A DNA stretch of 64,000 nucleotides from Amphiprion ocellaris (Eukaryota > Chordata > Actinopteri > Pomacentridae). The position numbers and the translations under genes are program-made. Numbering within the stretch: the stretch's first letter is position 1; every line of letters starts with the position of its first letter. This document shows, piece by piece, positions 38,201 to 48,100 of the stretch. The stretch is from the NCBI RefSeq assembly GCF_022539595.1, contig NC_072777.1, forward strand, positions 30,095,499-30,159,498, given 5' to 3'. The notes beneath the pieces were generated by a model, which saw only the letters and a program-made list of their open reading frames with translations, was not told where the DNA came from and did no database searches.

Positions 38201-40554
38201 CCAGAACGTTCTGAAGCTTCGACATTTATTTAACATACCATAGATGAATCAGGGTGATCTGTTTTCATTTGACATGGCAGTGGTGGAAAACAGCAACAGA
38301 GCTATCTGGATCTGCAAGATGTATTCTTGTTATTACCGCAAGATTATCATTATAGAAGTTATTTTTCAATTTGGACTTGTTAGGATTCAAGGCGACAACG
38401 CTAATTCATTTGGAGTTTAAGGAGTGGTTGCCCAGGCCGGGGACAGAGTAGCATTATGAATTATGCAATTCAATCTCACATGATGAATCTTACATGACTT
38501 TATGTGATGTAAGAGGGAAAAAATTGAGAAATATCTCCTGAGGACTGATCAGAGGTGACTTCTGACTGATGATGTGACTCGAGAAGGACGGTTCAGAGCG
38601 ACCGCTTTAGGATCTGTTCACACAGGTTAGTTGTACATCGAGGGAATAGTTTGACATTTATTTGCTTTCATGCTTTCATGAGTTAGATGAGAAGATCAAT
38701 TCCACTTTTATGTCTGTACATCTGAGCAACAGATCTTCAAACTGACGTTACCAAATTGAACTGCCTTGGTCACTGAGCAACTCATTAGCTTTATAGCTTG
38801 ATAATTACTAGTTAAAGCAAGATCCAGTATGGAAATTTGTCAAGTGCAAACAAAAACATTAAAATCGATTTAAATTTGACATAAGAACACCTTAAATCCC
38901 TGTTTTTAAACAAATATGTGGTCACGTTGCTTTCCTAATTACTGCATTACAATAACTGAATAAAGAGTAGAGGCTTCTATGTGCATATGAGGCATTTAAG
39001 GAACATCAGTAAATTGTTGCAAAAACAACCCTCTAAACTGTTTGAGTCTCTGCATGCAAATAGATTAGTATCAATTCCACTGTTATGTCTGAACATCGAA
39101 GTGACAGATCTTTAAAGTCAAGTCAACAAATTGGACCACTTTGGTCACTGAGCAACTCATATTTACAATATTTGCACACAGTATTTATTAGTTAAAGCAA
39201 AAGCCCAGCATGGAAATGTGTCAAGCGCAACCAAAACATTGACATTAGAATGCTTTGCATCACTGTTTTTAAATTAATTTATGGTCACACTTCTTTCTGA
39301 TCTGCTGCATTACAGTAAGTGAGTGGACACTAGACGCTTCTCTGTGCATGAGAGGCGTTTAGGGAACACCTGTAAATTGTAGTTTCAAAAAACTACCTGT
39401 ATTCCCCTCTCCCCCTTTAGACTGCTTGAATCTCTACATGCACATAGGTCAGATGAATTCTGTTCTCAGCCAAAACAGCCAACATTCTGTATTTATTGCA
39501 AACACTGCAGGCAAAGCTTGGCCAGAACAAAGTTTCTGCTGTCTGGGTATCGACATCCTGAACTGAAAAAGCACAGTGTCTCCAAGAAATGTGTCCTGCA
39601 CTGTGACAGGTGTGTGGTCAGCAAAGCAGCCCACCTCCCTGCAGCATTTCAGCACCAGGCAGCAGCAAAACTAGTCAGAAATTAGACGAAAGTTGCTTAT
39701 GATACAGCCAAGAAAGAGCCGTCTTTAACTAACTTTAAGCTCCAGATCATTCTCATACATTTAACTAGATCTTTTTTTCAAAAAAAATGATTAAAAAGGC
39801 AGCAAAAGCCACAGAAACAGTGATGATGTTGTACTCTATCATAAATAATTGGCTGCTGAACTAGTAATACTTTTGTATTTGGCTGCGTATAACAACTTTT
39901 GACTTGATACGCTACAGAAATGAAAACATTGTGAAACAGCAAACACATAAAAGCCCTACTTATAGCTTCATATTTAATGGACAGACAAGAAATTGAATTG
40001 TAGGAATTGAAAAGGCATGTTTCGAAGTATTCCCTCCAGCAATTCTTATCACATGTCCTTTTGTTCTGTCTTTCTGTTGAGATACACGCTTGTTTCTCTG
40101 TTCAGGAGTATTTAAACGGGGTTTAGAAGGAGCCCTTGGGGAGTGACTGCACATGACAGTAAGCTTACAGTAAACGCAACAAGGCTGTGTTATCTTATTT
40201 GACAGAAATCTGTGCGTTTTCTGTTATTTTAATCCATTTCATAAATAAAAATGTCTGACATGCTTCAGTAAATTAAACTCCAATTGACACAACTGGTTAA
40301 AAATGCAATTGCTATTTCTATTCTCAATTCTTATCATTTTGGCTCTCTTTGGTGCTGGCTAAACCTTCAAAATAAGACGCCAAAAATCCCTCTATGCGGA
40401 AAAAACCCTGATAAAACTAACATCTACTGCTGTTTTGTCTTGACTTTCTTGCTTTTGTCATTCAGATCTCAGCGCCAAGGCTCTGTCCACATCCTCCCAT
40501 ATATGGCTGCTATGTGTCACCTTGGTGCTGACCCTGCTGGAAGGTCAGAGGTGA
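13045..40554 (+). CDS. mdga2: mdga2 3' part (six terminal coding exons; 5' part outside window)
   Basis: MDGA2 is a GPI-anchored neuronal Ig-superfamily protein that binds neuroligins and limits neurexin-neuroligin synapse formation (family knowledge). Six exons read in phase: 13045-13065, 16969-17124, 23285-23446, 35533-35663, 37737-37833 and 40466-40554. Together they make 656 nt, about 217 residues. They encode a linker (PINPHLR), a full MAM domain with four cysteines (in EFHC, PIC, AYC, EGEC) and a hydrophobic C-terminal GPI signal. The motifs FYMYIETSRPR, FFYHMYGKHIG and GIRGPGIEGDIAIDD match MDGA2 better than MDGA1, whose tail differs. Junction phases are 1,1,1,0,1 and every donor is GT. 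The introns are about 3.9, 6.2, 12.1, 2.1 and 2.6 kb. Signal peptide, Ig and FNIII exons must lie upstream. Which fish paralogue (a or b) this is cannot be decided here. Confidence 0.95.
14206..14259 (+). repeat. (TG)n microsatellite
   Basis: Uninterrupted TG dinucleotides for about 54 bp. Confidence 0.97.
16143..16379. mobile_element. Tc1-type MITE with ~80-bp inverted terminal repeats
   Basis: The left end reads cgtcaaaagtttggactcac, then ctcctcattcaatg. The right end is the complement (cattgaatgagg, tgtgtccaaactttcgactg). Inward, 'acattgtagattgatactga' is mirrored by 'ttcagtattaatctacaatg', so the arms extend about 80 bp and the unit is nearly palindromic. The agtttggacacacc end is a well-known fish Tc1-type terminus. 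No transposase. Confidence 0.8.
16969..17124 (+). CDS. mdga2: mdga2 exon: MAM domain part 1
   Basis: A 156-nt exon with acceptor ctctgcag ending 16968 and donor gtgagc at 17125, phase 1-1. It encodes the N-terminal MAM strand region. It starts R-EFHCSFEEEPICMF, contains DDFDWTR and TKYTPNTGPSGDRSG, and ends KQ-G across the junction. The Cys in FHC and PIC are the first two conserved MAM cysteines, and the acidic stretch followed by Phe-Asp-Trp is a MAM hallmark. Overlapping open frames on both strands here are shadows of this exon. Confidence 0.95.
17155..17440 (+). repeat. paired non-coding repeat, copy A
   Basis: Begins about 30 bp after an mdga2 MAM exon. It aligns collinearly with 25040-25345: 'gcaattaaatatgacgtgtg' versus 'gcaattaaacatgacgtgtt', then 'cagctgcatc', 'gactgctgtgtttta' versus 'gactgctatatttca', then 'tctgtcagatgagca' versus 'tctgtcagacgagca'. 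About 75% alike by eye. No coding frame is preserved. Confidence 0.7.
19804..20440 (+). mobile_element. hAT-like non-autonomous element
   Basis: Starts 'tagggatggcccaatccagt', the tagggatg-type end used by many fish hAT elements. It ends near 'cagcagatacttaagtatta' and 'atgactggaatgca', the usual opposite end as I recall it. The 161-codon + strand frame inside (19935-20420) has no recognisable domain and probably arises by chance. Confidence 0.5.
23285..23446 (+). CDS. mdga2: mdga2 exon: MAM domain part 2
   Basis: A 162-nt exon, phase 1-1, with donor gtaaga at 23447. The acceptor ends in AAG (gtgttttaag) rather than the usual CAG/TAG, a minor but used form. Frame continuity and the protein match fix it. 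It encodes GFYMYIETSRPRKEGDQARL, then a SPFFNVAPKNPYG segment, the third MAM cysteine in AYCFGFFYHMYG, and KHIG at the junction. The PKNPYG segment is typical of MDGA2. Confidence 0.95.
24595..25020 (+). repeat. diverged dispersed repeat, copy 1
   Basis: Collinear matches with 26980-27530: 'ggctgaactgcaggcagtgt' occurs in both. Also shared are 'ccagtattatta' versus 'ccagtattggta', 'ctagccatggttgt' versus 'ctagctatggttgt', and 'gcagtgaaaaatgaaccc' versus 'gcagtgaacaatgagccc'. Unknown family, no coding capacity. Confidence 0.65.
25040..25345 (+). repeat. paired non-coding repeat, copy B
   Basis: Same orientation as copy A at 17155-17440, about 7.9 kb downstream and in the next intron. No MAM-exon-like sequence precedes it, so this is not a simple exon duplication. 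Confidence 0.7.
26980..27530 (+). repeat. diverged dispersed repeat, copy 2
   Basis: Second copy of 24595-25020 in the same orientation, longer because of T-rich insertions (27150-27175 and 27250-27280). Also unlike copy 1 it carries 'atgacatttctgagctatc'-type filler. Confidence 0.65.
28072..28254 (-). pseudogene. coding-looking minus-strand segment, unidentified
   Basis: An open minus-strand stretch of 60 codons ends in TAA (28072-28074 in + coordinates). It is bounded upstream by an in-frame TAG at 28255-28257. The peptide is highly charged: FQSELKKLEKRHKTHKRKS, then KCKRKLGGLEQQVQQKLKAA, then an acidic end (EQEEGGDGEDTADIS). This looks like the coiled-coil C-terminus of a real protein, and the last third is far more GC-rich than its surroundings. 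There is no start codon. The upstream TAG could be an AG acceptor but has a poor pyrimidine tract. It could be a retrocopy fragment or a nested minus-strand exon. I do not recognise the family. Confidence 0.3.
29812..29865 (+). repeat. LINE/SINE 3' tail fragment
   Basis: 'gtaaagcgtcttgagacaat' and 'gccgctatatacatggaatt' match the conserved 3' end of fish non-LTR elements (cttgagacaat...gcgctatataaat...gaattgaa). Confidence 0.5.
32465..32960 (-). pseudogene. Tc1-like transposon relic (minus strand)
   Basis: The + strand contains 'atggcatgatgctgccacca' and 'ccatgcttcctttaaggatt', then 'acttcaactctggcttc' and 'agagaatcttcttct'. This is the complement of the transposase region around GG-SIMLWG in a common fish Tc1-like element. 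A 60-codon minus frame holds GSMVVAASCHG. Many stops, no intact transposase. Low-similarity tail to about 33090. Confidence 0.55.
33791..33815. repeat. poly-T run (25 bp)
   Basis: 25 consecutive T. Could be the A-tail of a minus-strand retroposed sequence, but nothing recognisable adjoins it. Confidence 0.95.
34693..35252 (-). mobile_element. hAT-like non-autonomous element, copy 2
   Basis: Opposite orientation to 1508-2056. Begins 'tgggatcaaccgatatgggt' and ends 'caccaggccgataatcaatc'. Its core 'ttagcatagccttagccact' is the exact complement of copy 1's core, and a 26-bp perfect match spans it. No transposase. Confidence 0.6.
35265..35480 (+). repeat. SINE-like dispersed repeat with GGAT tail
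   Basis: Ordered landmarks: ggatgttctccttgtg, gggtttccacaagtccaaag, aggtgattctaaattggct, gtgacctgtccgggatgta, cgcctttcgtccaatgtcac, actccagccccccacgagct, and tail 'taatggattgatggatcc'. Same family as 2725-2960. Ends 52 bp before an mdga2 exon. Confidence 0.65.
35533..35663 (+). CDS. mdga2: mdga2 exon: MAM domain part 3
   Basis: A 131-nt exon with acceptor cttcgtgcag ending 35532 and donor gtgaga at 35664. It enters in phase 1 and leaves in phase 0. It encodes TLNAFLKQKGQTT, the PVWSLSGNQGERW motif shared by MAM domains (the conserved Trp before the central beta strand), and VSIHPTASFQ. It lies only about 50 bp downstream of a SINE-like repeat (35265-35480), so the repeat sits at the very end of the preceding intron. 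Confidence 0.94.
35979..36005 (+). repeat. (TTTTG)n short tandem repeat
   Basis: About four TTTTG units followed by a T run, in the intron after the third MAM exon. Confidence 0.85.
36556..37530 (+). pseudogene. Rex3-type (RTE clade) LINE 3' fragment
   Basis: Matches the 3' third of the fish Rex3 ORF in order: 'agacaggatctcaaggtgc', a degraded RT FADD region (about 36660-36700), 'attagcacctccaaatctaa' (STSKSK), 'gagatggacggatggattgg' (EMDGWIG), 'gaaggagctgaaccagaatt', then 'gggtagtgaccaaaagaatg' and 'gatgcctcctacag'. It ends with 'gggaacaccttgggatgttc' and 'aagaactggaaaatgttgct'. It is 5' truncated, with many stops and transitions at CpG sites. A 133-bp MITE interrupts it at 36974-37106. Confidence 0.75.
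36974..37106. mobile_element. 133-bp Tc1/mariner-type MITE in Rex3, TA target duplication
   Basis: Starts cagtgccatgaaaaa and ends with the complement of cagtgttgtgaaaaa. The 15-bp terminal inverted repeats have 3 mismatches. TA dinucleotides flank both sides (36972-36973 and 37107-37108), the Tc1/mariner target duplication. Removing it rejoins the Rex3 text 'accagtcaatcta' with 'tgttcc'. The interior 'gggggcaattactttttcac' and 'gggggcaaatactttttcac' are characteristic of this fish family. Confidence 0.85.
37737..37833 (+). CDS. mdga2: mdga2 exon: end of MAM domain
   Basis: A 97-nt exon with acceptor ctactctctgtag ending 37736 and donor gtgagt at 37834. It enters in phase 0 and leaves in phase 1. 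It encodes VVLEGIRGPGIEGDIAIDD followed by ITLEEGEC, which is the diagnostic MAM C-terminus with the fourth cysteine. A proline-rich RDPPP stalk follows. The preceding 2.1-kb intron is largely a nested transposon block. Confidence 0.96.
37834..40465 (+). other. mdga2: mdga2 intron (2.6 kb)
   Basis: Holds the tandem duplication at 38640-39440. The remainder shows no recognised element or exon. Confidence 0.65.
38640..39440 (+). repeat. two-copy tandem duplication, ~375-380 bp units, from a fish repeat
   Basis: 'atcaattccactttta' at 38695 recurs at 39070 ('atcaattccactgtta'), period 375. 'ttggtcactgagcaactcat', 'agttaaagcaa' and 'ctgtttgagtctctgcatg' versus 'ctgcttgaatctctacatg' also recur in order. 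The first unit begins like an abundant percomorph repeat ('ggaatagtttgacattta', 'agttagatgagaagatc'). A deleted relative lies at 44010-44170. Confidence 0.75.
40466..40554 (+). CDS. mdga2: mdga2 last coding exon: GPI-attachment signal and stop
   Basis: An 89-nt terminal exon with acceptor tttgtcattcag ending 40465. It encodes NLSAKALSTSS, then a hydrophobic stretch HIWLLCVTLVLTLL and a short tail EGQR before TGA at 40552-40554. Small residues followed by a terminal hydrophobic segment are the usual GPI-transamidase signal, consistent with the family's membrane anchoring. The exact omega site is not decidable by eye. An N-L-S sequon precedes it. The HIWL core resembles the C-terminus of MDGA2 rather than MDGA1. 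Confidence 0.9.
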
Positions 40555-41329
40555 CCCTATTCTCTGTCATCTCAGAGGCGAATATTCAGACCCACCGTCT
40601 GTGAGCTACACCCTCGGCATCCAATCACCAAAGATTCATGCATCCTGAAAGCAGCGGGGTCCCCCTCATGGACCACAGACCCACAGAGGGACCAACGGAA
40701 GAAAGAGAAAAAATAGCGATTAAAAAGTTACACAAAAAGTAATAAAGAAGATGCGCAAATTTTTTTTTTTTTAAAAGAGACCTCTTTTACAGTAAAACAC
40801 TCCTCGGCGCGGGACGTCTTTACGAGCACAAAGACGGATGGGTGACGGATGAGCCTGGACTTTGGCGGAGAGAGTTCACAAGCGTCGAGGGGAGGACAGT
40901 TTGTAAAGCACAAGTACTATTTTATGAAGCTACGGAAATAATCTTTGGAAGGCAGCGAATAATACAGACACTGCTGACTTTTTGAATATGAAGTAACATT
41001 TTCCCTGCTTACAAATACATGGAATCAGACCTTTCTCTGTGTATCTTTGTCTTCATTTTTCTTGCACCAAATGCCAATCACCAACACTCGTTTTTCACTG
41101 GAAGCCCCGGCCTCACGTCACATCTTGGCATTTTCTTTATCTGCTTGGTGCTGTACTGTAGAGAAAAACAAGGACTCTGGCAACGTTTAGTTCTGTCTGC
41201 TTACTCCCACCCCACCTCCTGTAGCTGCCTATGTATCTTTTAACACTGTGCTCACGAGTCCAAGTGGCCAACCGACGGTATGGTGGCAGAACAGTAAGAG
41301 CAGCAGAGGAGCAGACAGCAGGAGGTGAG

Positions 41330-41410
41330 GTTAAAGGGAGGAGGAGTGGAGGGAAGAGGATGAACAGGCAGAGAGTAGAGAGTAGAGGGAAGAGAGAGAG
41401 AGAGGAGCTC
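41330..41410 (+). repeat. purine-rich GA/GGA tract
   Basis: Nearly all purine on the + strand for about 80 bp, with agagag runs near 41390-41405. Lies in the presumed 3' UTR. Confidence 0.7.
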
Positions 41411-41686
41411 CATTAGCGAGGCCTGACTCCAATATTCAGTCGGCGGTCTACCTGTGGAACAGAAGCCACTTTACTTTCTGCCATGAAACAAAGTGCCTTC
41501 AGATTACAAAACCGAATCGTGAGCCTGGGTGTTAATCAACATCGAACAAATCTCTGTTGATGTTTCCTCTGATGGGCTATTTTCTACGTTTCTTTCGCCC
41601 CACAAGTGCTGACGGGAGGCCACGTGTGTTCAGAGGGAGTACGAGGGTCATGCTACGCCCGGATCTTGCTCCTGATGGGACAGTTG

Positions 41687-41689
<3 letters not shown>

Positions 41690-41729
<40 letters not shown>

Positions 41730-41785
41730 ACGTGCGTGTGTGCGTGCGTGCGTGCGTGCGTGCGTGTGTGTGTGCTGCGTGTTTG
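41690..41785 (+). repeat. compound TG/TGCG microsatellite
   Basis: (TG)n followed by (TGCG)n and TGTG again, about 96 bp. The arginine/valine/cysteine-repeat frames reported across it are artefacts of the repeat. Confidence 0.95.
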
Positions 41786-42068
41786 TGTGCGTGCATGCAC
41801 CTAAGCCAACCAGGCAGTGCCGGCAGCGCGGCTTTTGGAAACAGTTTGGATTTTAAAAAAGAACAAAAAAACACAGCGGCAACAATGAAAGTGAGGCTCT
41901 GGATCTTTTTGTCGTTTTTTCCTTCTTTTCTTTTTGTGCAGAAAGACAGTTTAAGATCATACAGGAGGATAAAAACACTTCGTCGAATGAATACCCCACT
42001 CTCTCTTCCCATAATTCTCCTTCCCTGCGGGTGAGCATTTTTTAACAAAAGAAAAAGAACAACTGCTG

Positions 42069-42074
42069 AATAAA
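42069..42074 (+). terminator. candidate polyadenylation signal (AATAAA)
   Basis: AATAAA on the + strand, with a second copy at 42177-42182. Both lie about 1.5-1.6 kb after the mdga2 stop, with T-rich sequence downstream. An earlier AATAAA at 40741 could give a short 3' UTR instead. Confidence 0.4.
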
Positions 42075-42189
42075 ATATTGTACAGGGAGGCGAGTAGGAA
42101 CTCTGGGACTGCAGGCTCTTCATTAGGGTGAAAGGCCTCGCCCCTATCCTCCACCATTTATATGGAACAATATGAGAATAAAAAGATAA

Positions 42190-45100
42190 TAATGACCATA
42201 ATAATAGTCATGATATTTTATTACTCTAGCGAGAATGTTTCTCTGCTTTTACACAAACTGTGAAGATTGACTGTGGAAGATCTACCTGAGACCATAACCT
42301 TAACCAGCGGGGTTTTTAAAAAATGTATTGTAAAAAAGAGAAAATAAGAAAATGAAAAATTCCGTTCATTGTTGGTTATGACAAATGTTTTGAGGACTTG
42401 TGTCTTGTTTCTTATTTTTTCTGTTGAAGATGACTTAACTTCCTTTTTCTTCTTGTTGTCTCCCTTTGCATTGCTGAAATATCAAAGCTGATGGAAGCAT
42501 AAGAAGTAAACCAATTTGGTAAATGTATAACTTGTAAATGTTAAAGAAGCTCTATTCAAAGGTTTATGATAAATGTTTTATGTTGGAGTACAGGAAGCAC
42601 AACATACAGTTTAAGGTCTCAACATATAAAATCCATTTTATATTTCTCTGCACATGCGTGACCTGCTCTCACAAATTCAGGCTTTCCGTCACAAACAAGT
42701 CCACATTTAACAGCAAACTGGTCATTTTCTACTCGTTCTCGTCAAACACAGGTTTGAGTTGGGAGTGTAAAAGTGAAATCTGCATGACTGCAGACGGGAT
42801 GAAGGGTGAGTTTGGTGTTGTGGTTCAGCATATGTAGCCTCTTCAGTGGAAGCCTGGGTTCGTCTGAGGGGGTTGTGCACGTGTAAAGCATAAAGCTGTG
42901 TACAATAGGTGTGATAAGAAACTGATATATGTAAAGAAGATAAATATGCTAAGCAAAACAGAGCAGAATGATGAACATTTCAGGGCATCCTTACTATATG
43001 GTCTGTATGATGTTACTGCAGAGACATAGTCATCACAAATACTATCTGCTATCCATTTATTTTTTTACATAAGTTCAGACATTTTCATTTTGAGTTTAGG
43101 ATCACACTGAATGTAAAAATGGAGTTCTTGGGAGTTCTTTAATCTTGCAGTCTTACTAGATGTAATGTTTTACTAAAACATATGTTTTTGTGTGCTTTTG
43201 ATGATGAGAACTTTCAGACTTTTATAGGTTGTTTTGGACACATTGACAACATGAAGTTCGTCCGACTTTGACACGATTTCCAAAAACATATATAAGCTCA
43301 GCTAAGTATCCATTAGCTAGTTGCTATATCCTCCTGTGGTGTATAGCAGGTAATGAAAAGTGCCAAAGTGCCCCGAACAGTCGTCACTGTTACTGAGTAC
43401 GGATATGAGTTTAAGATATTTTGGCAACTGTTCCTTTTACATCCCTGAGCAGCTGGTCAGTTTATGATGAGAAGCAAAGGTCAGAATTTAATGTAACTGC
43501 ACCTCCGAGTGCATGAGGACATCACAGCTGGGTTTAAATAAGCGAAACACATTTGGTTCTGCTGGTCCACTGCAGACACTCGATTCAGGTTGCACTAACA
43601 TTTCTAGAAGCAGCCTCCTTTCAGGCTTTCTGTTTCCACTGCAGTGTAGGATCTGTCAGGACTGACCATGACATTAACTCAAAGTGCACCAAAACCACTT
43701 GAAATAGTAACTACTGGCTGTAACATCAATTTAAATCCATTAGAACAATGAGGATTGGTGCTACGTTTGCCTATGTGGTGAACTTTATGCTGAAGATGGG
43801 AATGTTATGTCCTCTTTTAGGTTAACCAGTCAGTCTTCTTTGAGCCCTGCACCACAGTATTTCAGGTCCACCTAGATGTAGGTAACCTGGAGGAGATTGT
43901 TTTTTCTAACCTGAAAGCAGCCCTAAAGGAGGTTTTTCAGGGGCGGTTGTTGCAGTCAAAATGTGCACTGAGGTTCAGGCCCACAGGTTCCTGCAGCGAA
44001 AAACTGCCTAAAAGGAATAATTTGGCATTGTTTGTTTGGTTTAGCTTAGCATAAAACTGGTAATATAGGGAGAGCAGTGAGGCTGACTGTCCAAAGGTAG
44101 TAAAATGTTGTCATGGAGCACTTCTAAAGCTCACTAAATAACCGGTTATGTCTTGTTTTTACAAAATAAATAAGTTTAATATATTTTTTTAGAGCCGGGG
44201 GGTTGATATCCCTTTCCTAAAGCCTCAGCACAAGCCAGCAGGAGATGGTGGCAAGGGAAGAATTTACTTCTTAAAAGAAGTGGAAAACATTTGCCAATTG
44301 GAGGAAGCTACATTTAACCAAAGCATGAATCTGTCAGACCGATCAAAGTTTATTGTGTTAATAATAATTGAAGAGACAACAGCATCTCAGAGAACAGATG
44401 TATCCGCTGACTGTTTTGCTGTATATTAAGTACATTTATAGTATTCACCAACCTGTTCATCAGTTTAACATTGTGTAGTTGCTGGGCATCGAGGCTAACC
44501 GTGATGTGTTTGTTTACAGCATATAGTTGAGAATTCAGAGTTACAAATACACTTTAAAATTCATTCAAGGGACCTGTTCCCACTGCTTGATTAAATCCAT
44601 GCTTGCAAGATTAAAAAACATCTAATTTACTGATTTACATAAGCTATCTAAGTTGCAAACAATATTTTGATGCATTGTTTTGACATAGTAATGTGGCTTC
44701 AGCTTAAGATTGTGTGTAATTTAAACTCTGATATCTGCGTTAATTGATTTGAAACTACATTCAAGTTGAGGTAATTTAATGAAACTGACTTGATACGTTA
44801 ATTTTCCTTCAGCTTGAAGTTAGGATTTCCAGTCCTCTCCTCTATCTTAACATGGCTGCATGCTTTCAGATGGTTAAGACTGGTAATTAAAAATAACTCT
44901 AATGGAAACTGAAAAGCAAATTCCCCATAGTCACTGTTGTTCCTTGACGTTTTCATTACTCAAAAAGATTGATGCAAACTGTTGCTGTGTTGTTTTTGTG
45001 TGTCTAGTCCAGCACAAAAACCCACAAACGGTTTTTTTCCAACTGGTTTCTGTACAGAGTAAACAAAAGAGATTTAACGTATTGATCCGTTGGCTGCGGA

Positions 45101-48100
45101 GGTGCTGGCATTTGGATTTTGCAACCTTTGGACAGAGCCAGACTCGTTGTTTTCCTCCGTGTCCAGCCGTTGTGCTAAACTAATCTACCTGACTAGTGGT
45201 AGGTTCCTGTTAAATGAGCATGAAATGAACAGGTGTCATCAGTCTTCATGTCTAGATCTGCACAGGAAAACAAACAGTAGGTTATTTCCCTTGAAAATGT
45301 CAAACCATCACCTCAACATGAGAGCTTCAGTTCAAAAATATGCTCCCTCTGTTTATGCATCCTGTATTTATATCACTATTAGGTTTTCAAACACTGCAGC
45401 AAACCTCCTTTTTGCTCTTGTTTTGTACATTATTAAACACTGGGTACATTCATGCAAATGGAAAATCTTTATTTGAGTTTCGAAATATTGTCTGATTTTT
45501 GCCAGAACTGTGGCTGCAAAAAAAAAAAAAAAGAGGAATCATTGTTTATTTCCACGGTGTTGCAGCTCTCGCCATGTCCTTGATTTCCATTTCTGTGCAA
45601 TTCACACACTAAATGTCAGCCTCTGCCCTTTGTGCATACGAGGTGCTGTGAGCCCAGCGAGCAGTTTACACACTCAGCTCTGCTCCATTTCTTGATAAAA
45701 GTCCTCTAAGCTACTTCAAAGTACAATTGGAGGGGATTAACAGTTTTTGAATATGTAAACAGTGTTGTGTGAGTGTTCGCGCTCTCACACTGTTTACTGA
45801 CATTATTTTGATGGTGAGCGCTATCTGTAGTTGAAGGGAAAAAAGTGTGAAGTGTTCAGAAAGCAAGAGGAGGGAAATGAGTTATTTCTAGATTAGTTTG
45901 GGTGCTGGAGCTTAATGTGACCACGTGCCAAGTGTTTTGTTTTTCCATCTCTCCGCCTGGGCCCTGGATATTTAGTGGCTGCTGTGTTGTTTGGTTTTTT
46001 GCACTAGTTGTAGGGATCGTGCCATGTTTTTTAATTACAAAAATGAAACAGCATTGCCTCATTTCTTTTTCCTCCTGGTTCAGGAATCTATTAAGCTCAG
46101 TTCTTCCACTTTCTCCACAACATGGTGTTTAGACTTCACTGGAATGTAAAGTATGAAATACAGGTACTGCGATCTAATACAACAATGCAGTAATAAGAAC
46201 TACATTCCTCAGATGGAGCGTAGCACAGAGCTCTGCTTCATTCTCAGCTGACTGGTTTAGTCATGTTTCTGCAGGTGCACAGGTCAGCCTTTATATCTTT
46301 CCACTATCGCTCTGCAGACAGGCTTTGTGCTGCAGCAGCTCCTTCATCAATCAACACTTAATTGCTAATTAAAAAAGTTCAAAGGTTAATGCACAGTTAG
46401 TCCTCTAACTGCATAAAAATCTTCTTTAAGTGGTCACTTTCTTGACATATTTGTTGTTCAACTCTTTGAAGCTCCAGCTGCAGTTATATTGGATGTTTTT
46501 GATGTACTATAAATTAGATGCAAATGAGGTCGACGGAGTTTTAAGGCGGCTTTCAAGATGGAAATGCAGCCTCAGAATATACCACAGAAGTCGGCACTAA
46601 AACAAATACAAATAAGGTGTTTGGGTCAGTCTTGTTGCTTCACATTACATCATAGTGGCCACGGCAGAAGCTAGAAATTGCCTTTTTCTCGTCTGACGCT
46701 GCTGGAGACAAGTGGCACAAGTCAATCTTCATTGCGTGGAAAAGGCAATAAACATTCACTTGGTGGGATCAGAGACACAAACTGTGTTTTCCTTTTAAAC
46801 TTCACCTTCCTCCCTTCTAAAATAATTTGTTTGATTTGCCATCTTTGTGTAACATTAACAGTACATACTGGTGTTAATTCAACTGGAAATTACCGCATTA
46901 CAGTGGAGTGCTGCAGTACCAAGGAAGCAAACAATGACTTGTTTTCAATGCTGTTTCATCTTATTCTTGTTTAAGAAGTCAGTTGTTTCATTTGTGCATT
47001 GATGAATAATGCAGTTGTGCATGAATGTACCCAGTGCTTACATTAAATTAACTGTAGCATTAAAGGATGCAGTCTGTCGGAGTTTGTGCAGGCCACAGAT
47101 TGAACATAATTACTGCAACGTGCAATATGTTAAAACAATTTCCCACTTCTTTGGCAAATTTGATTAAAATTATCCATGTGAGTAGAAGCATGACTAGTTG
47201 CTATGTGGAAAAAATGTAATTTATAACAAAGAATTGCCTTAATTCCTAGAGGGTGTGTAGCTTGTATTATACACAACACAAGGAAAAGATCCCACTTAGG
47301 GAGCTGAAATTTTACTGTGATTTTTGTCTTTTGCCCACTTACTTACCGCTGTAATTACCTGCAGATTTATTATTCTTACCTCGTAGCTAATGCCAGCGCT
47401 TCAAGGGTTTCTAAAAGGAACAGTCCTAACATTTCTTTTCTGAGTGGAAATGTTCTCATTTTCTGTTCAACCTAAGAAGGGCTTTGTCACATTGTGCCAT
47501 TCATCGTGCTATTTTAGCTCCCCGAAACACCATTCAGTTCCACTAGCGTGATGAAATTGCAGCTGGTGGCCCCAATTATCACGGCACACACCACCCTGCT
47601 TTCTTGGTATTGATTCAGCAAAGAGAATTGGGTCCAAGAGGGGGAGCATTGTGGTAAGGCGCGACCAGCACCGGCGATAAAAATTGGCAGCGAATTTGGC
47701 AGTATTCATTTGGAAACAAGAACAAAATGTCTGTCGTATTAAACATTAAAACTGCAGCGAGGTTTTTTTTTGTTTTTTGTTTTTTTTAGAGAGAGTAAGA
47801 TTGCCACCTTAATGCTGTGAGTTTCTTCCACTTGCACACACTGGCTAGGCAGCAGTGAGTGACTTCCAGACAGGAGGCCGACTGCAGTCGCACTAAATAA
47901 CTGGAAGAGGTAGACACATTTCAAAGATCTCATTTCACTCTGTCAGGGAAGAAGCGGCGTGTCGCTACTTGATGGCATGGCTGCTCGGTGTGACAACTTC
48001 ACCGGTGGGAAAACTGCCACCTCCCGGTACAGAGTCTCTCCGGTGTCAGAGCGAATCCTGCTGCTTCTTGATGGCTTTTCCTCTCCTCTTTCTGTTTCAC

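Larger units (their letters stand above)
40555..42182 (+). other. mdga2: probable mdga2 3' UTR
   Basis: The sequence after the stop codon has no further coding exon. Canonical AATAAA hexamers in the + orientation occur at 40741-40746, 42069-42074 and 42177-42182. The two clustered ones near 42.1 kb are followed by T/GT-rich sequence, so a UTR of about 1.6 kb is plausible. The extent is inference. The tract contains a TG/CG microsatellite at 41690-41785 and a GA/AG-rich stretch at 41330-41410. Confidence 0.5.

Noticed and set aside
41557..42123. Val/Cys- and His/Thr-repeat open frames
   Set aside because: Translations of the TG/TGCG microsatellite in the presumed 3' UTR.
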